From contig CAMWTK010000003.1 in NCBI GenBank assembly GCA_947177175.1, positions 1 through 64,000 on the forward strand: DNA of 64,000 nucleotides. Reading direction: 5' to 3'. The notes below the pieces were generated by a model. That model was not told the DNA's origin and ran no database searches. It was given only the letters and a program-made list of their open reading frames with translations. The stretch is from an uncultured Treponema sp. GTDB lineage: Bacteria > Spirochaetota > Spirochaetia > Treponematales > Treponemataceae. The position numbers and the translations under genes are program-made. Shown one piece after another: positions 9,354-19,522 of the stretch (position 1 is its first letter; every line of letters starts with the position of its first letter).

Positions 9354-10244
9354 TTATTTTTTCGCTTTGTTTATGTTCTTCAAAGCCTTTTTGCCGTTCT
9401 TTGTCGTGGCTTTGACGGACATACCTTCTTGTATGGCCGCGCCTGTATACGCGCCTTTGGGATCGACCTTGCACCGTGCAACGCCCATGTTCATTTCGTA
9501 CACGATGATTTCAGCGACAAGGCTGTTTCCGCTGACGACATCGACGACCGTTCCTACGGATACGCCTTGGACGGGGATTTCTATGATTCCGCCGGAAACG
9601 CTCAGAACGGTGGGCGGGCAAAGCGTATTGGCAACGTCAAGGGCGATTGTCTGTGCGACCGTCTCTGCCATTTCTTTCGGGGGAAGCACTCTCGAAATCA
9701 TCTTTCCCGGATTGGCGACATGACCCTGATTGAATTTCTTGTCAAAAACAATCTCGCCGGTTTTTGCGTCAGAAACTTTTGCGGCAACCGTCAGGGCATA
9801 GGTAGTGCCTGGAACAAAATACTTGGGGATTCTGCCCTCAAGGACTTTTTCGGCTCTTGTTCCCGTAAAATCCTCAATGACGGCTTCAAAAACATAGTCC
9901 GCATTACCTTGCCCATTTTCCAAAACCTCAAACGCTCCCGTTTTTAGCAATTCCATAAAAAGGCTGGAATGCAAGACAGAAATAACGTCCGCAAGGTTGG
10001 CAGGCGTTTCTGCTTCATACAGTAAGTCGGGAGCAGCGGATGTCTGTTTTATATCCGTTACCGTGAGAACTCCAATAGCCTTGTCCTTGGAGCCGTCTAC
10101 GCCATAAAAAGGTCCCCAATACCCTTTTGTCTTTGTCTCACTTTGCGTCGCAGTCGTTTCCGACACAACAACCGCAGGCTTTTTGTTCTGTGCGGATATT
10201 GTTGCGCATGTCAATGCCGCCGCAACAAAAACCAGAGCTTTTTT
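9354..10244 (-). CDS. Secreted protein, possibly CsgG/curli-assembly-like
   Basis: Signal peptide MKKALVFVAAALTCATISAQ; KAIGVLTVTDIKQ and LLKTGAFEVLENGQGNADYVFEAVI are CsgG-like only by pattern. Confidence 0.5.
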   Translation of the reverse strand, partial: KKALVFVAAALTCATISAQNKKPAVVVSETTATQSETKTKGYWGPFYGVDGSKDKAIGVLTVTDIKQTSAAPDLLYEAETPANLADVISVLHSSLFMELLKTGAFEVLENGQGNADYVFEAVIEDFTGTRAEKVLEGRIPKYFVPGTTYALTVAAKVSDAKTGEIVFDKKFNQGHVANPGKMISRVLPPKEMAETVAQTIALDVANTLCPPTVLSVSGGIIEIPVQGVSVGTVVDVVSGNSLVAEIIVYEMNMGVARCKVDPKGAYTGAAIQEGMSVKATTKNGKKALKNINKAKK

Positions 10245-10271
10245 CATTTTTTCCTCCAAATCGTTTTGGCA

Positions 10272-10300
10272 CAAAAATAGACTTATTAGGTCTATTTTTG
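10272..10300 (-). promoter_or_regulatory. Perfect 11-bp inverted repeat in the 5' UTR/operator region of the secreted-protein gene
   Basis: CAAAAATAGAC ttattag GTCTATTTTTG; upstream minus-strand promoter TTTACA-17-TAGTAT. Confidence 0.55.
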
Positions 10301-10401
10301 CAAGATGTCCATAATACTATCGCATTAAAAAGGTGTTGTAAATACCTATTCGATTGAATATTGTATGATTATTCAAATAATTATCCCTGATAGTTTTAGA
10401 T

Positions 10402-10719
10402 ATGACGAATATCAGAAGCGTTTTGTCCTACAATATGAAGTCCCGGCGTAAGGTGCTCGGACTTTCTCAGATAGACCTTGCCGAAAAAACGGGCAGCGCG
10501 GCAAACTATATTTCCAAAATCGAAGCCGGGCGGCAGTTTCCGTCGGTCGAGATGATAGAAAAGCTTGCGGACGCGCTCCAAATGGACACGGTGGAGCTGT
10601 TCGCGCTTTCGGGGCAGCAGCAGGATCGTATGCTGTCGGAAAAGTCCGCGCTTTTGCGGCGCATTTCTGACGAAATAGACGTATTTATAGAAAGCATTAA
10701 CACGCATGCTGCTCCGTAA
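10402..10719 (+). CDS. XRE-family HTH transcriptional regulator
   Basis: RRKVLGLSQIDLAEKTGSAANYISKIEAGRQFPSVEMIEKLADAL. Confidence 0.88.
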   Translation: MTNIRSVLSYNMKSRRKVLGLSQIDLAEKTGSAANYISKIEAGRQFPSVEMIEKLADALQMDTVELFALSGQQQDRMLSEKSALLRRISDEIDVFIESINTHAAP

Positions 10720-10798
10720 GAAACACGGCGTACCATACGGATGGGGCGGCTGTCCCGTACCGGTCGGGGCGGCAGTCTTGTTCGGTTCTGTCTGCGCA

Positions 10799-10827
10799 TT
10801 GACGGGGGCGGGATTTCGCGGTATACT
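10799..10827 (+). promoter_or_regulatory. sigma70-like promoter for the rsm22-like gene
   Basis: TTGACG-17-TATACT. Confidence 0.5.
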
Positions 10828-10904
10828 GGCGGAAGATACAGCAATATGACCGAACATGACGTGATGGCATACCTTTCCTGTGTGGGGGCGGGAGCATTTC
10901 TTTT

Positions 10905-12119
10905 ATGAGACGAATACCCCTCAAGCGGCGGCCGCTTTTTTCTGCGGATGCGATTCCCGATGACAGCCGTGAGATACTCGAACATTTTGACCGCGTGGCG
11001 GACGACGTACTGCATTTGAGCGGCAAGCACCGTGTGCAGCTGGGCGGAACGATAAAACGGCTTTCGCACGAACTGACCGACCGCCGCTCGGCGCGGCGCG
11101 TTGGCTACATGAATGACAGCGGCTTTGTCAGCGCGTACATCAATTATTTTATGTGGTGGAATTTGGTGCGGCTCACGCGGCTTTTTGCGCCGTTGCCATA
11201 CGAGGCGTTTTCCCTTGCGGACGGCGATGTCGTGCTTGACGTGGGGAGCGGTCCGCTCACCGTGCCGATTGCGCTGTGGCTTGCCCGTCCCGAACTGCGC
11301 GCAAAAAAACTGACCGTGTACTGCATGGACTTGTCGCAGACTGCGCTTGCGAGCGGCGAGGAACTCTATCTTTCGGTGGCGGCAAAGACGCTCAAGGCGG
11401 GCGGTTCGCCCTGGAACATCGTGCGCGTCCGGGGCGAACTGGGAACACGTGTCAAGGAAAAAGCTGCGCTCGTCACCTGCGCCAATGTCTGCAATGAGCT
11501 GCTGCAAGCAAGCACGATGCCCCCCGACTTTCTGGCGAAAAAATACAGCGGCGAACTGCTTTCGTATATCGATGAGGAGAAAAACGATGCGGGAATCCTG
11601 CTCGTTGAGCCGGGCGACCCCGTTTCCGCGCGTTTTGTCGCGCTCATGCGGGAAGCGTTGCTGCGCCGTTCGTTCGTTCCGCTCGCGCCCTGCCCGCATG
11701 CGGCGCGCTGTCCGATGACGGGCAATGCGAAGAAGGGCGGCAAATGGTGCAATTTTGCCTTTGCCGCCGATGACGTGCCGCTTGCCCTGCAAAAACGCTC
11801 CGCAAAGGCGGGCTTGCTCAAGGAACGCGCGGTGCTCAGTTTTGTGCTGGCAAAAAAGGCCGAAAGCGCGCAGAAGTCCGTAGCCGAACCGTCCGGGGAG
11901 CAGCCCAAAAAGCGGCTTGCCCTGCGCGTCACGTCGGATTTTATCCGCCTGCCCGAACTGCACAAGAGCGGTTACTATGCGTGCAGCGAGCTGGGCTTGG
12001 TGCTTGCCGTGGACAAGACGCACGTGCATCCGCAGAACGGCGAGTTGCTTTCCGTCGCCTATCCGGCAGACACAGACGTGCGCGACAAGAAATCGGGAGC
12101 GATACTGCTAGAAATATAA
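10905..12119 (+). CDS. Rsm22-family SAM-dependent methyltransferase-like protein (ribosome-associated)
   Basis: VVLDVGSGPLTVPIAL SAM motif, CPHAARCPMTGNAKKGGKWCNF cysteine cluster. Confidence 0.78.
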   Translation: MRRIPLKRRPLFSADAIPDDSREILEHFDRVADDVLHLSGKHRVQLGGTIKRLSHELTDRRSARRVGYMNDSGFVSAYINYFMWWNLVRLTRLFAPLPYEAFSLADGDVVLDVGSGPLTVPIALWLARPELRAKKLTVYCMDLSQTALASGEELYLSVAAKTLKAGGSPWNIVRVRGELGTRVKEKAALVTCANVCNELLQASTMPPDFLAKKYSGELLSYIDEEKNDAGILLVEPGDPVSARFVALMREALLRRSFVPLAPCPHAARCPMTGNAKKGGKWCNFAFAADDVPLALQKRSAKAGLLKERAVLSFVLAKKAESAQKSVAEPSGEQPKKRLALRVTSDFIRLPELHKSGYYACSELGLVLAVDKTHVHPQNGELLSVAYPADTDVRDKKSGAILLEI

Positions 12120-12195
12120 CGTGCGGACGGGACGGGACGCTTTCTTTGGCGCGTCCGTTGTGCTATACTAGCGGTGCCACGGGAGAATCATACAG

Positions 12196-15100
12196 ATGAA
12201 ATCGAAGAAGCGGGACAGCATAAAAATCGTTTCAGTTTTCAGCGGGTTTGTCGTCGCCATTATTTTTGTGGTCGGAACGTTCTGGTCGGGGCGGCGCGCG
12301 AGCGATGACACGGAAAAAGCCGTGCGCAACGTGAGCCTCTTATATATGAACGAGCTGACCAACCGTTACGAACAGGTGGTCGCGACGACGCTTTCGACCT
12401 ACATCAACGACATGGAAATCGCGCTCGGTCTGCTGAAAAAAGAGAACCTTGCGAGCGACGCGGCTCTGCGCGCGTATTTGGCGGAGCTGAAACGACTGTA
12501 CGGGCTGGAAAAATTCGCCTTTGTGGACACGCGCGGCACTATCTACACGTCACGGGGAACGCGGACGGACATCGGTCGGTACAAATTTGACTACAATGCG
12601 CTTTCCGCGCCGGAAATTTCGATTAAGGACGCGGGCGGCGACAAAAAAGTCGTCGTTGCCGCGCCCGTTGACCGCCTGCCGTTCAACGGCGACCTGCTCG
12701 TGGCGTGTTTTATGGAAATCGACATGGAAAAAATGCTGGCGGATTTTTCCTTGCAGTTCGTGAATGTCGGCATTACGTTCTGCACGATTTACACCAAGGA
12801 CGGCGTTTCGTTCTCCAACACGTTCCTGGACGGGCTGGGGAGCGACGCAAACCTGCTCGACGCATTGGAGAACGCTCATTTTGAGCGCGGCTATTCGCTC
12901 GAGAAAATGCGCCGCGACTTCAGCGAAGGCAATGAGGGCATCGCCTCGTTCACCTACAACAATATCCGCGAGACGATGTATTACAAGCCCGTGCGCAACA
13001 CCGACTGGATGCTCACCTACCTTATCCACGAGAGCGTCATTTCCGACCACATTATTTCTATTTCAAACGGCATTATCACGCGAAGCCATTGGTTTTCGGC
13101 GTTTGCCATTGTCGTCCTTGTCGCTTTGTTCATCGGTATTTTCGTGCAGATGCAGAAAAGCGCGAAGCTCATGCTCGAAAAAGAAGTGGCCGACACGGAA
13201 AACCGCATTTCGCAGGAAGAACTGCGCAAGCAGCTCGCCTTGCAGCAGGAGATTTCGCGGCAGGAACGGCGGCACTGCGCGCAGGACAATATGATTACCG
13301 CGCTTGCCTCGGATTACCGCAGCGTCTATTACGTCAACCTTGACACCGACGACGGCATCTGCTACCGCACGGACGGCTCGGTCGAGATTGCGGCCAACGA
13401 GGGCGACCATATTCCGTTTCGCCAGACGTTCACTGCCTACGCGAACGAATTTGTGGCGGAAGAGTACCGGCAGAAATTCTTTGATTTTATCGACCCGGAG
13501 AACATTCGCTCTGCGCTGCACAAGAACGCGCTCATTTCGCTCCGCTATCTGGTGAACCACAAGGGCAAAGGCACGTATGAGATGCTGCGCATGGCGGGCG
13601 TGCGGAAAGAAGAGGAGCGCGTTGACGGCAAGATTTCGCTGATTGGCGTAGGCTTCTCCGACATTGACGAAGAAATGCGCGAGTCGCTCGCCAAGAATCA
13701 GGTGCTTTCCGACGCGCTCAAAATGGCGGAGGAGGCGAGCAAGGCAAAGACGGCGTTCCTCAGCAGCATGAGCCACGAAATCCGCACGCCGATGAACGCG
13801 ATTATCGGGCTGGACACCATTGCGCTCAAAAACAAGCAGTTGCCCGCCGAGACGCGCGCGCAGCTGGAAAAAATTGGCATGAGCGCACGGCATCTGCTCG
13901 GCCTGATTAACGACATCCTTGACATGAGCCGCATTGAGAGCGGGCGGATGGTGCTCAAGAACGAGGAATTTTCGTTCCGCATATTCCTTGACCAAATCAA
14001 TACGATTGTGGACAGCCAGTGCCGGGACAAAAAACTGCGCTACGAATGCACGGTGATGAACAAAATCGACGAGCATTATATCGGCGACGACATGAAGCTC
14101 AAGCAGGTGCTGATCAATATCTTGGGCAACGCCATCAAATTCACGCCGTCGCCCGGAACGGTTTCGCTCGCCATAGAACGCACGGCGACGTTTGAGAATC
14201 AGACGACGTTGCGCTTTGTCATCTCCGACACGGGAATCGGCATGGACAAGGAATTTTTGCCCCGCATTTTTGACGCGTTCGCGCAGGAAGACGATACGAC
14301 GACCAGCAAATATGGCGGTTCGGGTCTGGGCATGGCGATTACCAAGAATATCGTGGATTTGATGAATGGCAATATCACCGTGGAAAGCGAAAAAGGCAAA
14401 GGATCGACGTTTACGGTGACGGTCACGCTGCTCAACACGGAGCAGAAAGCGGCCGCCGCGTCGTTTGATGTCAATTCGGCTGACCTGAAAGTGCTTGTGA
14501 TTGACGACGATGAGGTCGCCTGTACGCACGCGCGTATCGTCCTTGAGGAAATCGGCATTGCGGCGGACACCTGCCTGAGCGGCGAGGCGGCGTTGAAGCT
14601 GATTCAGAATCAGGTGGCGCGGCATGAGCCGTACAACCTCATTCTGGTGGACTGGCAGATGCCTGAGGCGGACGGCGTGGAGCTGACGCGCAAAATCCGC
14701 GAGCTTATCGGGCAGGAGACGACGGTCATCATCCTTACCGCGTACAATTGGGCGACCATTGAGGCCGAGGCAAAGGCGGCGGGCGTGGATAGTTTTATGA
14801 GCAAGCCACTGTTCGCTTCCAGCGTGATGAGCGAATTTACCGCCGCCCTGCGGAAAAAGCATTTGGTCACCGTTGCCGCCGAACCGCCCAAAGTCGATTT
14901 GCACGGGCGGCGCATCCTGCTTGCCGAAGACATGCAGATCAACATGGAGATTATGAAAGAGCTGCTGGGCATGGAAGGCATGGAAGTCGAACACGCCGAA
15001 AACGGGCAGGTTGCCGTGGATATGTTCAGGGCGAGCGAGCCGGGGCATTTTGACGCGGTGCTGATGGACGTGCGGATGCCCGTCATGGACGGCCTCAAAG

Positions 15101-15297
15101 CGACCGCCGCAATCCGTGCGCTCGACCACCCCGACGCAAAGGACATTCCGATTATCGCGATGACGGCAAATGCATTCGACGAGGACGTGCAGCATTCGTT
15201 GCAGGCGGGCATGACAGCGCATTTGACAAAGCCAGTCGAGCCGGAAAAACTGTACCGTTCGCTTGCGGAACTGATTGGCGCGCGGCTCGCCCGCTGA
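12196..15297 (+). CDS. Hybrid sensor histidine kinase with extracytoplasmic sensor, HisKA, HATPase and two receiver domains
   Basis: SSMSHEIRTPMNAIIG; GDDMKLKQVLINILGNAIKFT; two REC domains (ILVDWQMPEADGVE, VLMDVRMPVMDGLKA). Confidence 0.95.
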   Translation: MKSKKRDSIKIVSVFSGFVVAIIFVVGTFWSGRRASDDTEKAVRNVSLLYMNELTNRYEQVVATTLSTYINDMEIALGLLKKENLASDAALRAYLAELKRLYGLEKFAFVDTRGTIYTSRGTRTDIGRYKFDYNALSAPEISIKDAGGDKKVVVAAPVDRLPFNGDLLVACFMEIDMEKMLADFSLQFVNVGITFCTIYTKDGVSFSNTFLDGLGSDANLLDALENAHFERGYSLEKMRRDFSEGNEGIASFTYNNIRETMYYKPVRNTDWMLTYLIHESVISDHIISISNGIITRSHWFSAFAIVVLVALFIGIFVQMQKSAKLMLEKEVADTENRISQEELRKQLALQQEISRQERRHCAQDNMITALASDYRSVYYVNLDTDDGICYRTDGSVEIAANEGDHIPFRQTFTAYANEFVAEEYRQKFFDFIDPENIRSALHKNALISLRYLVNHKGKGTYEMLRMAGVRKEEERVDGKISLIGVGFSDIDEEMRESLAKNQVLSDALKMAEEASKAKTAFLSSMSHEIRTPMNAIIGLDTIALKNKQLPAETRAQLEKIGMSARHLLGLINDILDMSRIESGRMVLKNEEFSFRIFLDQINTIVDSQCRDKKLRYECTVMNKIDEHYIGDDMKLKQVLINILGNAIKFTPSPGTVSLAIERTATFENQTTLRFVISDTGIGMDKEFLPRIFDAFAQEDDTTTSKYGGSGLGMAITKNIVDLMNGNITVESEKGKGSTFTVTVTLLNTEQKAAAASFDVNSADLKVLVIDDDEVACTHARIVLEEIGIAADTCLSGEAALKLIQNQVARHEPYNLILVDWQMPEADGVELTRKIRELIGQETTVIILTAYNWATIEAEAKAAGVDSFMSKPLFASSVMSEFTAALRKKHLVTVAAEPPKVDLHGRRILLAEDMQINMEIMKELLGMEGMEVEHAENGQVAVDMFRASEPGHFDAVLMDVRMPVMDGLKATAAIRALDHPDAKDIPIIAMTANAFDEDVQHSLQAGMTAHLTKPVEPEKLYRSLAELIGARLAR

Positions 15298-15305
15298 CAC
15301 AGCCG

Positions 15306-17213
15306 TTACTTGTACAGGTTTTTTATCTCTTTTGCGTACAAATCGTTGATTTTATAGCGCATGATTTCCTGCTTTGCGGAAAGCTCCACGCCGACTTCAA
15401 AGGGCTTTTCGAGCAGCGCGACTTTGTTGATTCGCTCGTACATCTTAAAGCCGTTCTTTGCGTTCACGCGCAGACCGACCTCATTTTCTATCAGGTGGTT
15501 GACCTCCGTCGTTCTGAGCAAATCGGTATATGTCTTGTACGCAAGCCCGCTTTCTTTGGCAAAGGATTCCACTTCGTCCTTGTCGGGAACGATGAGCGCG
15601 GTGAGGTAGCGTTGATCCTGCCCCACGACGACCGCCGTCTGCACAAAGCGCGATTCCTGTATCTTCATTTCAATCGGGAGCGGCTCCACGTTTTCTCCAC
15701 CGAGCTGCACGATCGTGTCTTTGGCGCGTCCGCGCAGGACGATTTCATTGTGGCGGGTCAGCAGGGCAATGTCGCCCGTGTTGAACCATTCGTCTTCGTT
15801 TATCGCCTTTTTGGTCAGGTCGGGGCGTTTGTAGTAGCCTTTCATCACCGTGCCGCCTTTGATTTCGAGCACGCCTTTCTTGCCGCGCCCAAGGTCTTTT
15901 CCTGTCTCAAAATCGACGACGCGGGCGGAAATGCCACGGATTGGCGAGCCGACGTTGCCGAACACGGGATTTTTAATCGGGCGCACGGAGATAATCGGCG
16001 CGGTTTCGGTCAGTCCGTAGCCTTCTACCAGTTTTACGCCGATTGCCCAGAAGAATGCGTCCACCGCGCGCGGCAACGCGCCGCCGCCTGCCACGCCCGC
16101 GCGGAATCCCGTGCCGAGCATCGCCTTGATTTTGCGGAACACGAGCACGTTGCCCAAAAGCCTGATCGGGTACAGCACGAGCCAGGGAATGACGAATCCC
16201 GGCCATTGCAGCCACCGCTTGTCAATGCCGAATCGCGAAGTCTTGTCGAACAGCACTCGGTCGATTTTGGCATGAATCAGCGCGACGCGCACGAAAAACC
16301 TGAACAGCAGGTAAACGATACCGCCGGTCTTGCGCATATTGCGGTAAATGCCGTCGTACACCGCCTCAAACACGCGCGGCACGGCGGGAAGCACTTGCGG
16401 GTTCAGTGCCTTGAGGTCCGCGAGCAGTATCGGGCCGATCGGCTTTGAATAGCAGATTGTCGCCGCTTGGCTCATCACCACGTATTCTACGGCGCGCTGG
16501 AACGCATGCCACACGGGAAGCACCATCAGCCCGCGGTCACCGGGATAGAGGAAAATGCGTTCGTCCACTTCGTCCAGCTGCGTGATAAAATTGCCGTTGC
16601 TCAGCATAACGCCTTTGGGCTGCCCGGTCGTTCCCGACGTAAAAATAATCGTCACGAGGTCGTCCCACTCGCCCTTGTCGATTTCTTCGTTCACGGTATC
16701 GGGGTGCTGTTCGTTGAATGCTTTGCCTTTGGCGATGATGTCGTTGAACGTGAGCAGGACGATTCCCGCGTCTTTTGCGGCGTTGGTGTCCTTGTCGGTC
16801 GGCTCTTCAAAGCAGATGAGCGTCTGAATGAGCGGCAGCTGATCGCGCAGGGCAAGCAGTTTCTGAATCTGCGCGGAATTCTCCACCACGACCATGCGGC
16901 ATTCGGCAAACGAAAGGATATATGCCAGGTCGGCAGGGGTCGCGTCGCAGCCGCGCGGAATGTCTATCGCGCCGATCGCCATAATGCCCATGTCGGCGTG
17001 TTCCCATTCCCAGCGGTTGTCGCTGATGAGGCCGATGTGGTCGCCGCGTTTTACGCCCAAGTCGAGTAGCCCGCCCGCAAAATCGACGGCATCGGCATAC
17101 GCATCCTTGTAAGAAATCGGCGTGAACGACCCTTCCTGCTTGTACAGCTGGAAAGCGGTTTCAGGATAGTCCTGCGCCTGCTTTCTGAAAATCTTTACCA
17201 GTGTTTTTTCCAT
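15306..17213 (-). CDS. AMP-dependent long-chain acyl-CoA synthetase
   Basis: TIIFTSGTTGQPKGVMLSNGNF; EGYGLTETAPIIS; GDIALL. Confidence 0.93.
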   Translation of the reverse strand: MEKTLVKIFRKQAQDYPETAFQLYKQEGSFTPISYKDAYADAVDFAGGLLDLGVKRGDHIGLISDNRWEWEHADMGIMAIGAIDIPRGCDATPADLAYILSFAECRMVVVENSAQIQKLLALRDQLPLIQTLICFEEPTDKDTNAAKDAGIVLLTFNDIIAKGKAFNEQHPDTVNEEIDKGEWDDLVTIIFTSGTTGQPKGVMLSNGNFITQLDEVDERIFLYPGDRGLMVLPVWHAFQRAVEYVVMSQAATICYSKPIGPILLADLKALNPQVLPAVPRVFEAVYDGIYRNMRKTGGIVYLLFRFFVRVALIHAKIDRVLFDKTSRFGIDKRWLQWPGFVIPWLVLYPIRLLGNVLVFRKIKAMLGTGFRAGVAGGGALPRAVDAFFWAIGVKLVEGYGLTETAPIISVRPIKNPVFGNVGSPIRGISARVVDFETGKDLGRGKKGVLEIKGGTVMKGYYKRPDLTKKAINEDEWFNTGDIALLTRHNEIVLRGRAKDTIVQLGGENVEPLPIEMKIQESRFVQTAVVVGQDQRYLTALIVPDKDEVESFAKESGLAYKTYTDLLRTTEVNHLIENEVGLRVNAKNGFKMYERINKVALLEKPFEVGVELSAKQEIMRYKINDLYAKEIKNLYK

Positions 17214-17332
17214 GCGTTGCTCCCCTGCCGTCAGAACGTCAGCCCGTCGGTTCGTGAAATATCTTTCAAATTATATACGTGAACGGCATAAAAATCTAGG
17301 AAAAAAGGCGGGTTTGCGCTATACTTGATGTT

Positions 17333-18208
17333 ATGAGACGGCTGTTTTTTATCGTCGCATTTGCCAGTGCGCTGCTGTTGCCCGGCGTTGCCCGCGAGCG
17401 GATTTTTTTGTGGGATGGCGTTCCGGGCATGGAAACGAACGTGCGCGACACGGTGTTATATCCGTCGGTGGTGCGGCGCGATGACGGCAAGAAAACGGCG
17501 GCGGTCATCATCTGTCCTGGCGGAAGCTACCATCATTTGGGGATGCCGCACGAAGGCTTTGCCTCGCAGGAATGGTTTGTCTCCGTGGGAATCAGCGCGT
17601 TCGTTTTGCGTTACCGGGTAGCGTACAATGCGCATCATCACCCCGAAATGCTTGAGGACATACAAATGGCAATCGCTTTTGTGCGGGAGCATGCGGACGA
17701 ATGGAACATCGACAAGACGAAAATCGGCGCGATTGGCTACAGCGCGGGCGGGCATTTGGTGACCATGGCGGGCGCGTTCGGGGCGGCAAGCGAGCTTGAG
17801 AAATGGGGTGTGCGGACGGCAGAAAGCGTGCGCCCGGATTTCGTCATGCCGATTTATCCCGTCGTCTCCATGCAGGACGACATCGCGCACAGACGCTCGC
17901 GCAAAAGCCTGCTGAGCCGCGATCAGTCGCCGGAGCGCAAGGAGCGTTTCAGCATGGAGCGGAACATTCCCGCCGATATGCCGCCGGTATTCCTGCTCGC
18001 CTGCCGCGATGACCCCGTGGTGCTGTTCGAGAATGCCGTCCGTCTGGATGCCTCGCTCACGGAAAAGGGCATTCCGCATGTGTTCGTGTCGTATGACACC
18101 GGCGGGCATGGGTTCGGCATGAAAGTGCGGTCGGCAATCATGCAGGCGGAGCATTGGAACGACAACGCACTGCTTCCGTGGCTGCGGGAAATCGGCGCGG
18201 TGGACTGA
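17333..18208 (+). CDS. Secreted alpha/beta hydrolase (acetylxylan esterase-like)
   Basis: Signal peptide; VIICPGGSYHHLGMPHEG; IGAIGYSAGGHL; C-terminal GGHGFG. Confidence 0.88.
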   Translation: MRRLFFIVAFASALLLPGVARERIFLWDGVPGMETNVRDTVLYPSVVRRDDGKKTAAVIICPGGSYHHLGMPHEGFASQEWFVSVGISAFVLRYRVAYNAHHHPEMLEDIQMAIAFVREHADEWNIDKTKIGAIGYSAGGHLVTMAGAFGAASELEKWGVRTAESVRPDFVMPIYPVVSMQDDIAHRRSRKSLLSRDQSPERKERFSMERNIPADMPPVFLLACRDDPVVLFENAVRLDASLTEKGIPHVFVSYDTGGHGFGMKVRSAIMQAEHWNDNALLPWLREIGAVD

Positions 18209-18280
18209 TGCTGACAGATTGACGAATAATGTCAAACTGGATATGATAAACGATATGGCTGCAAGGCCGAGGAGATTTTA

Positions 18281-19510
18281 ATGGCTGTTATTAAACCGAT
18301 GGTTCGTTCAAACATTTGTATCAACGCGCACCCGATTGGTTGCGCGAAAGACACCGTGCGTCAGATTGACTATGTGGTCGCGCAGAAAAAGAAGCGCGGC
18401 ACCAAAAGCCTGAAAGAGGGCGGTAAAGGTCCGCGGACGGTGCTGGTGCTCGGCTGTTCTACGGGCTACGGACTTGCAAGCCGCATTGCCGCCGCATTCG
18501 CCTACGGCGCGGACACCATCGGCGTTTCGTTCGAGAAAGAGGCGACCGAAACCAAAGGCGGCACTCCCGGCTGGTACAACAATATGCAGTTTGAGAAATC
18601 TGCAAAGGCAGCCGGCTTGCGGACGACGACGTTCAACGCGGACGCGTTCAGCGACGAATGCCGCCAGACCGTCATTGATGAGGTCAAAAAATGGGGCGCA
18701 AAATTCGACCTTGTTATCTATTCGCTCGCATCTCCCGTGCGTACCGACCCCGATACCAAAGTGCTCTATAAGTCGGTGCTCAAGCCGATTGGCGAAGTGT
18801 ACGCCGGTCCGTCGCTCGACATGATGACGGGCGCGATGTCTCAGCTTGACGCGCAGCCCGCCACCGAAGAAGAGATTGCGAACACCGTCAAAGTCATGGG
18901 CGGCGAGGACTGGGAGCGCTGGATCCGGCAGCTGGGCGACGCGGGCGTACTTGCGGACGGCTGCCGCACGGTCGCGTATTCGTACATCGGACCAAAGCTG
19001 AGCCACGCGATTTACCGCGACGGCACGATTGGCGCGGCAAAGAAAGATTTGGAAGCGCGCGCAAAGACGATTGACGCACAGCTGAAAAAAATCGGCGGCG
19101 CGGCATACGTCAGCGTGAACAAGGGACTGATTACGCGCTCGTCGGCGGTCATTCCGATTGTCGTGCTGTACTTGAGCTGCCTGTTCAAGGTGCAGAAAGC
19201 ACAGGGCAAGCACGAAGGCTGCATTGAGCAGATGGAACGCTTGTTTGCCGAACGCCTGTACACGGGCGCGGACAATGCGCCCGCCACGGTGCCGGTTGAT
19301 GCGGACGGCAGGATTCGCATTGACGACTGGGAGCTTGATCCCGCCACGCAGGCAGAAATCGACGCAAAAATGGCGCAGATTACCGCCGAAAATGTCGCCG
19401 AAATCGCCGATCTTGCGGGCATTCGCCACGACTTCTTGAACATCAACGGCTTTGATGTTCCCGGCGTGGACTACGAAAAAGACGTTGCCCGCATGGATGT
19501 CATCGAGTAA
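18281..19510 (+). CDS. fabV: Trans-2-enoyl-CoA/enoyl-ACP reductase (FabV/Ter)
   Basis: MVRSNICINAHPIGC; GCSTGYGLASRIAAAFAYGADTIGVSFEK; full-length ~409 aa. Confidence 0.95.
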   Translation: MAVIKPMVRSNICINAHPIGCAKDTVRQIDYVVAQKKKRGTKSLKEGGKGPRTVLVLGCSTGYGLASRIAAAFAYGADTIGVSFEKEATETKGGTPGWYNNMQFEKSAKAAGLRTTTFNADAFSDECRQTVIDEVKKWGAKFDLVIYSLASPVRTDPDTKVLYKSVLKPIGEVYAGPSLDMMTGAMSQLDAQPATEEEIANTVKVMGGEDWERWIRQLGDAGVLADGCRTVAYSYIGPKLSHAIYRDGTIGAAKKDLEARAKTIDAQLKKIGGAAYVSVNKGLITRSSAVIPIVVLYLSCLFKVQKAQGKHEGCIEQMERLFAERLYTGADNAPATVPVDADGRIRIDDWELDPATQAEIDAKMAQITAENVAEIADLAGIRHDFLNINGFDVPGVDYEKDVARMDVIE

Positions 19511-19522
19511 CACGGAATCCTG

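Noticed and set aside
10506-12029. 507-aa minus ORF opposite the rsm22-like gene
   Set aside because: Composition artefact opposite a motif-bearing CDS.
13063-15300. 745-aa ORF antisense to the hybrid histidine kinase
   Set aside because: Arg/His-rich composition without domains; typical mirror ORF of a GC-rich coding gene; the plus strand has clear HisKA/HATPase/REC motifs.
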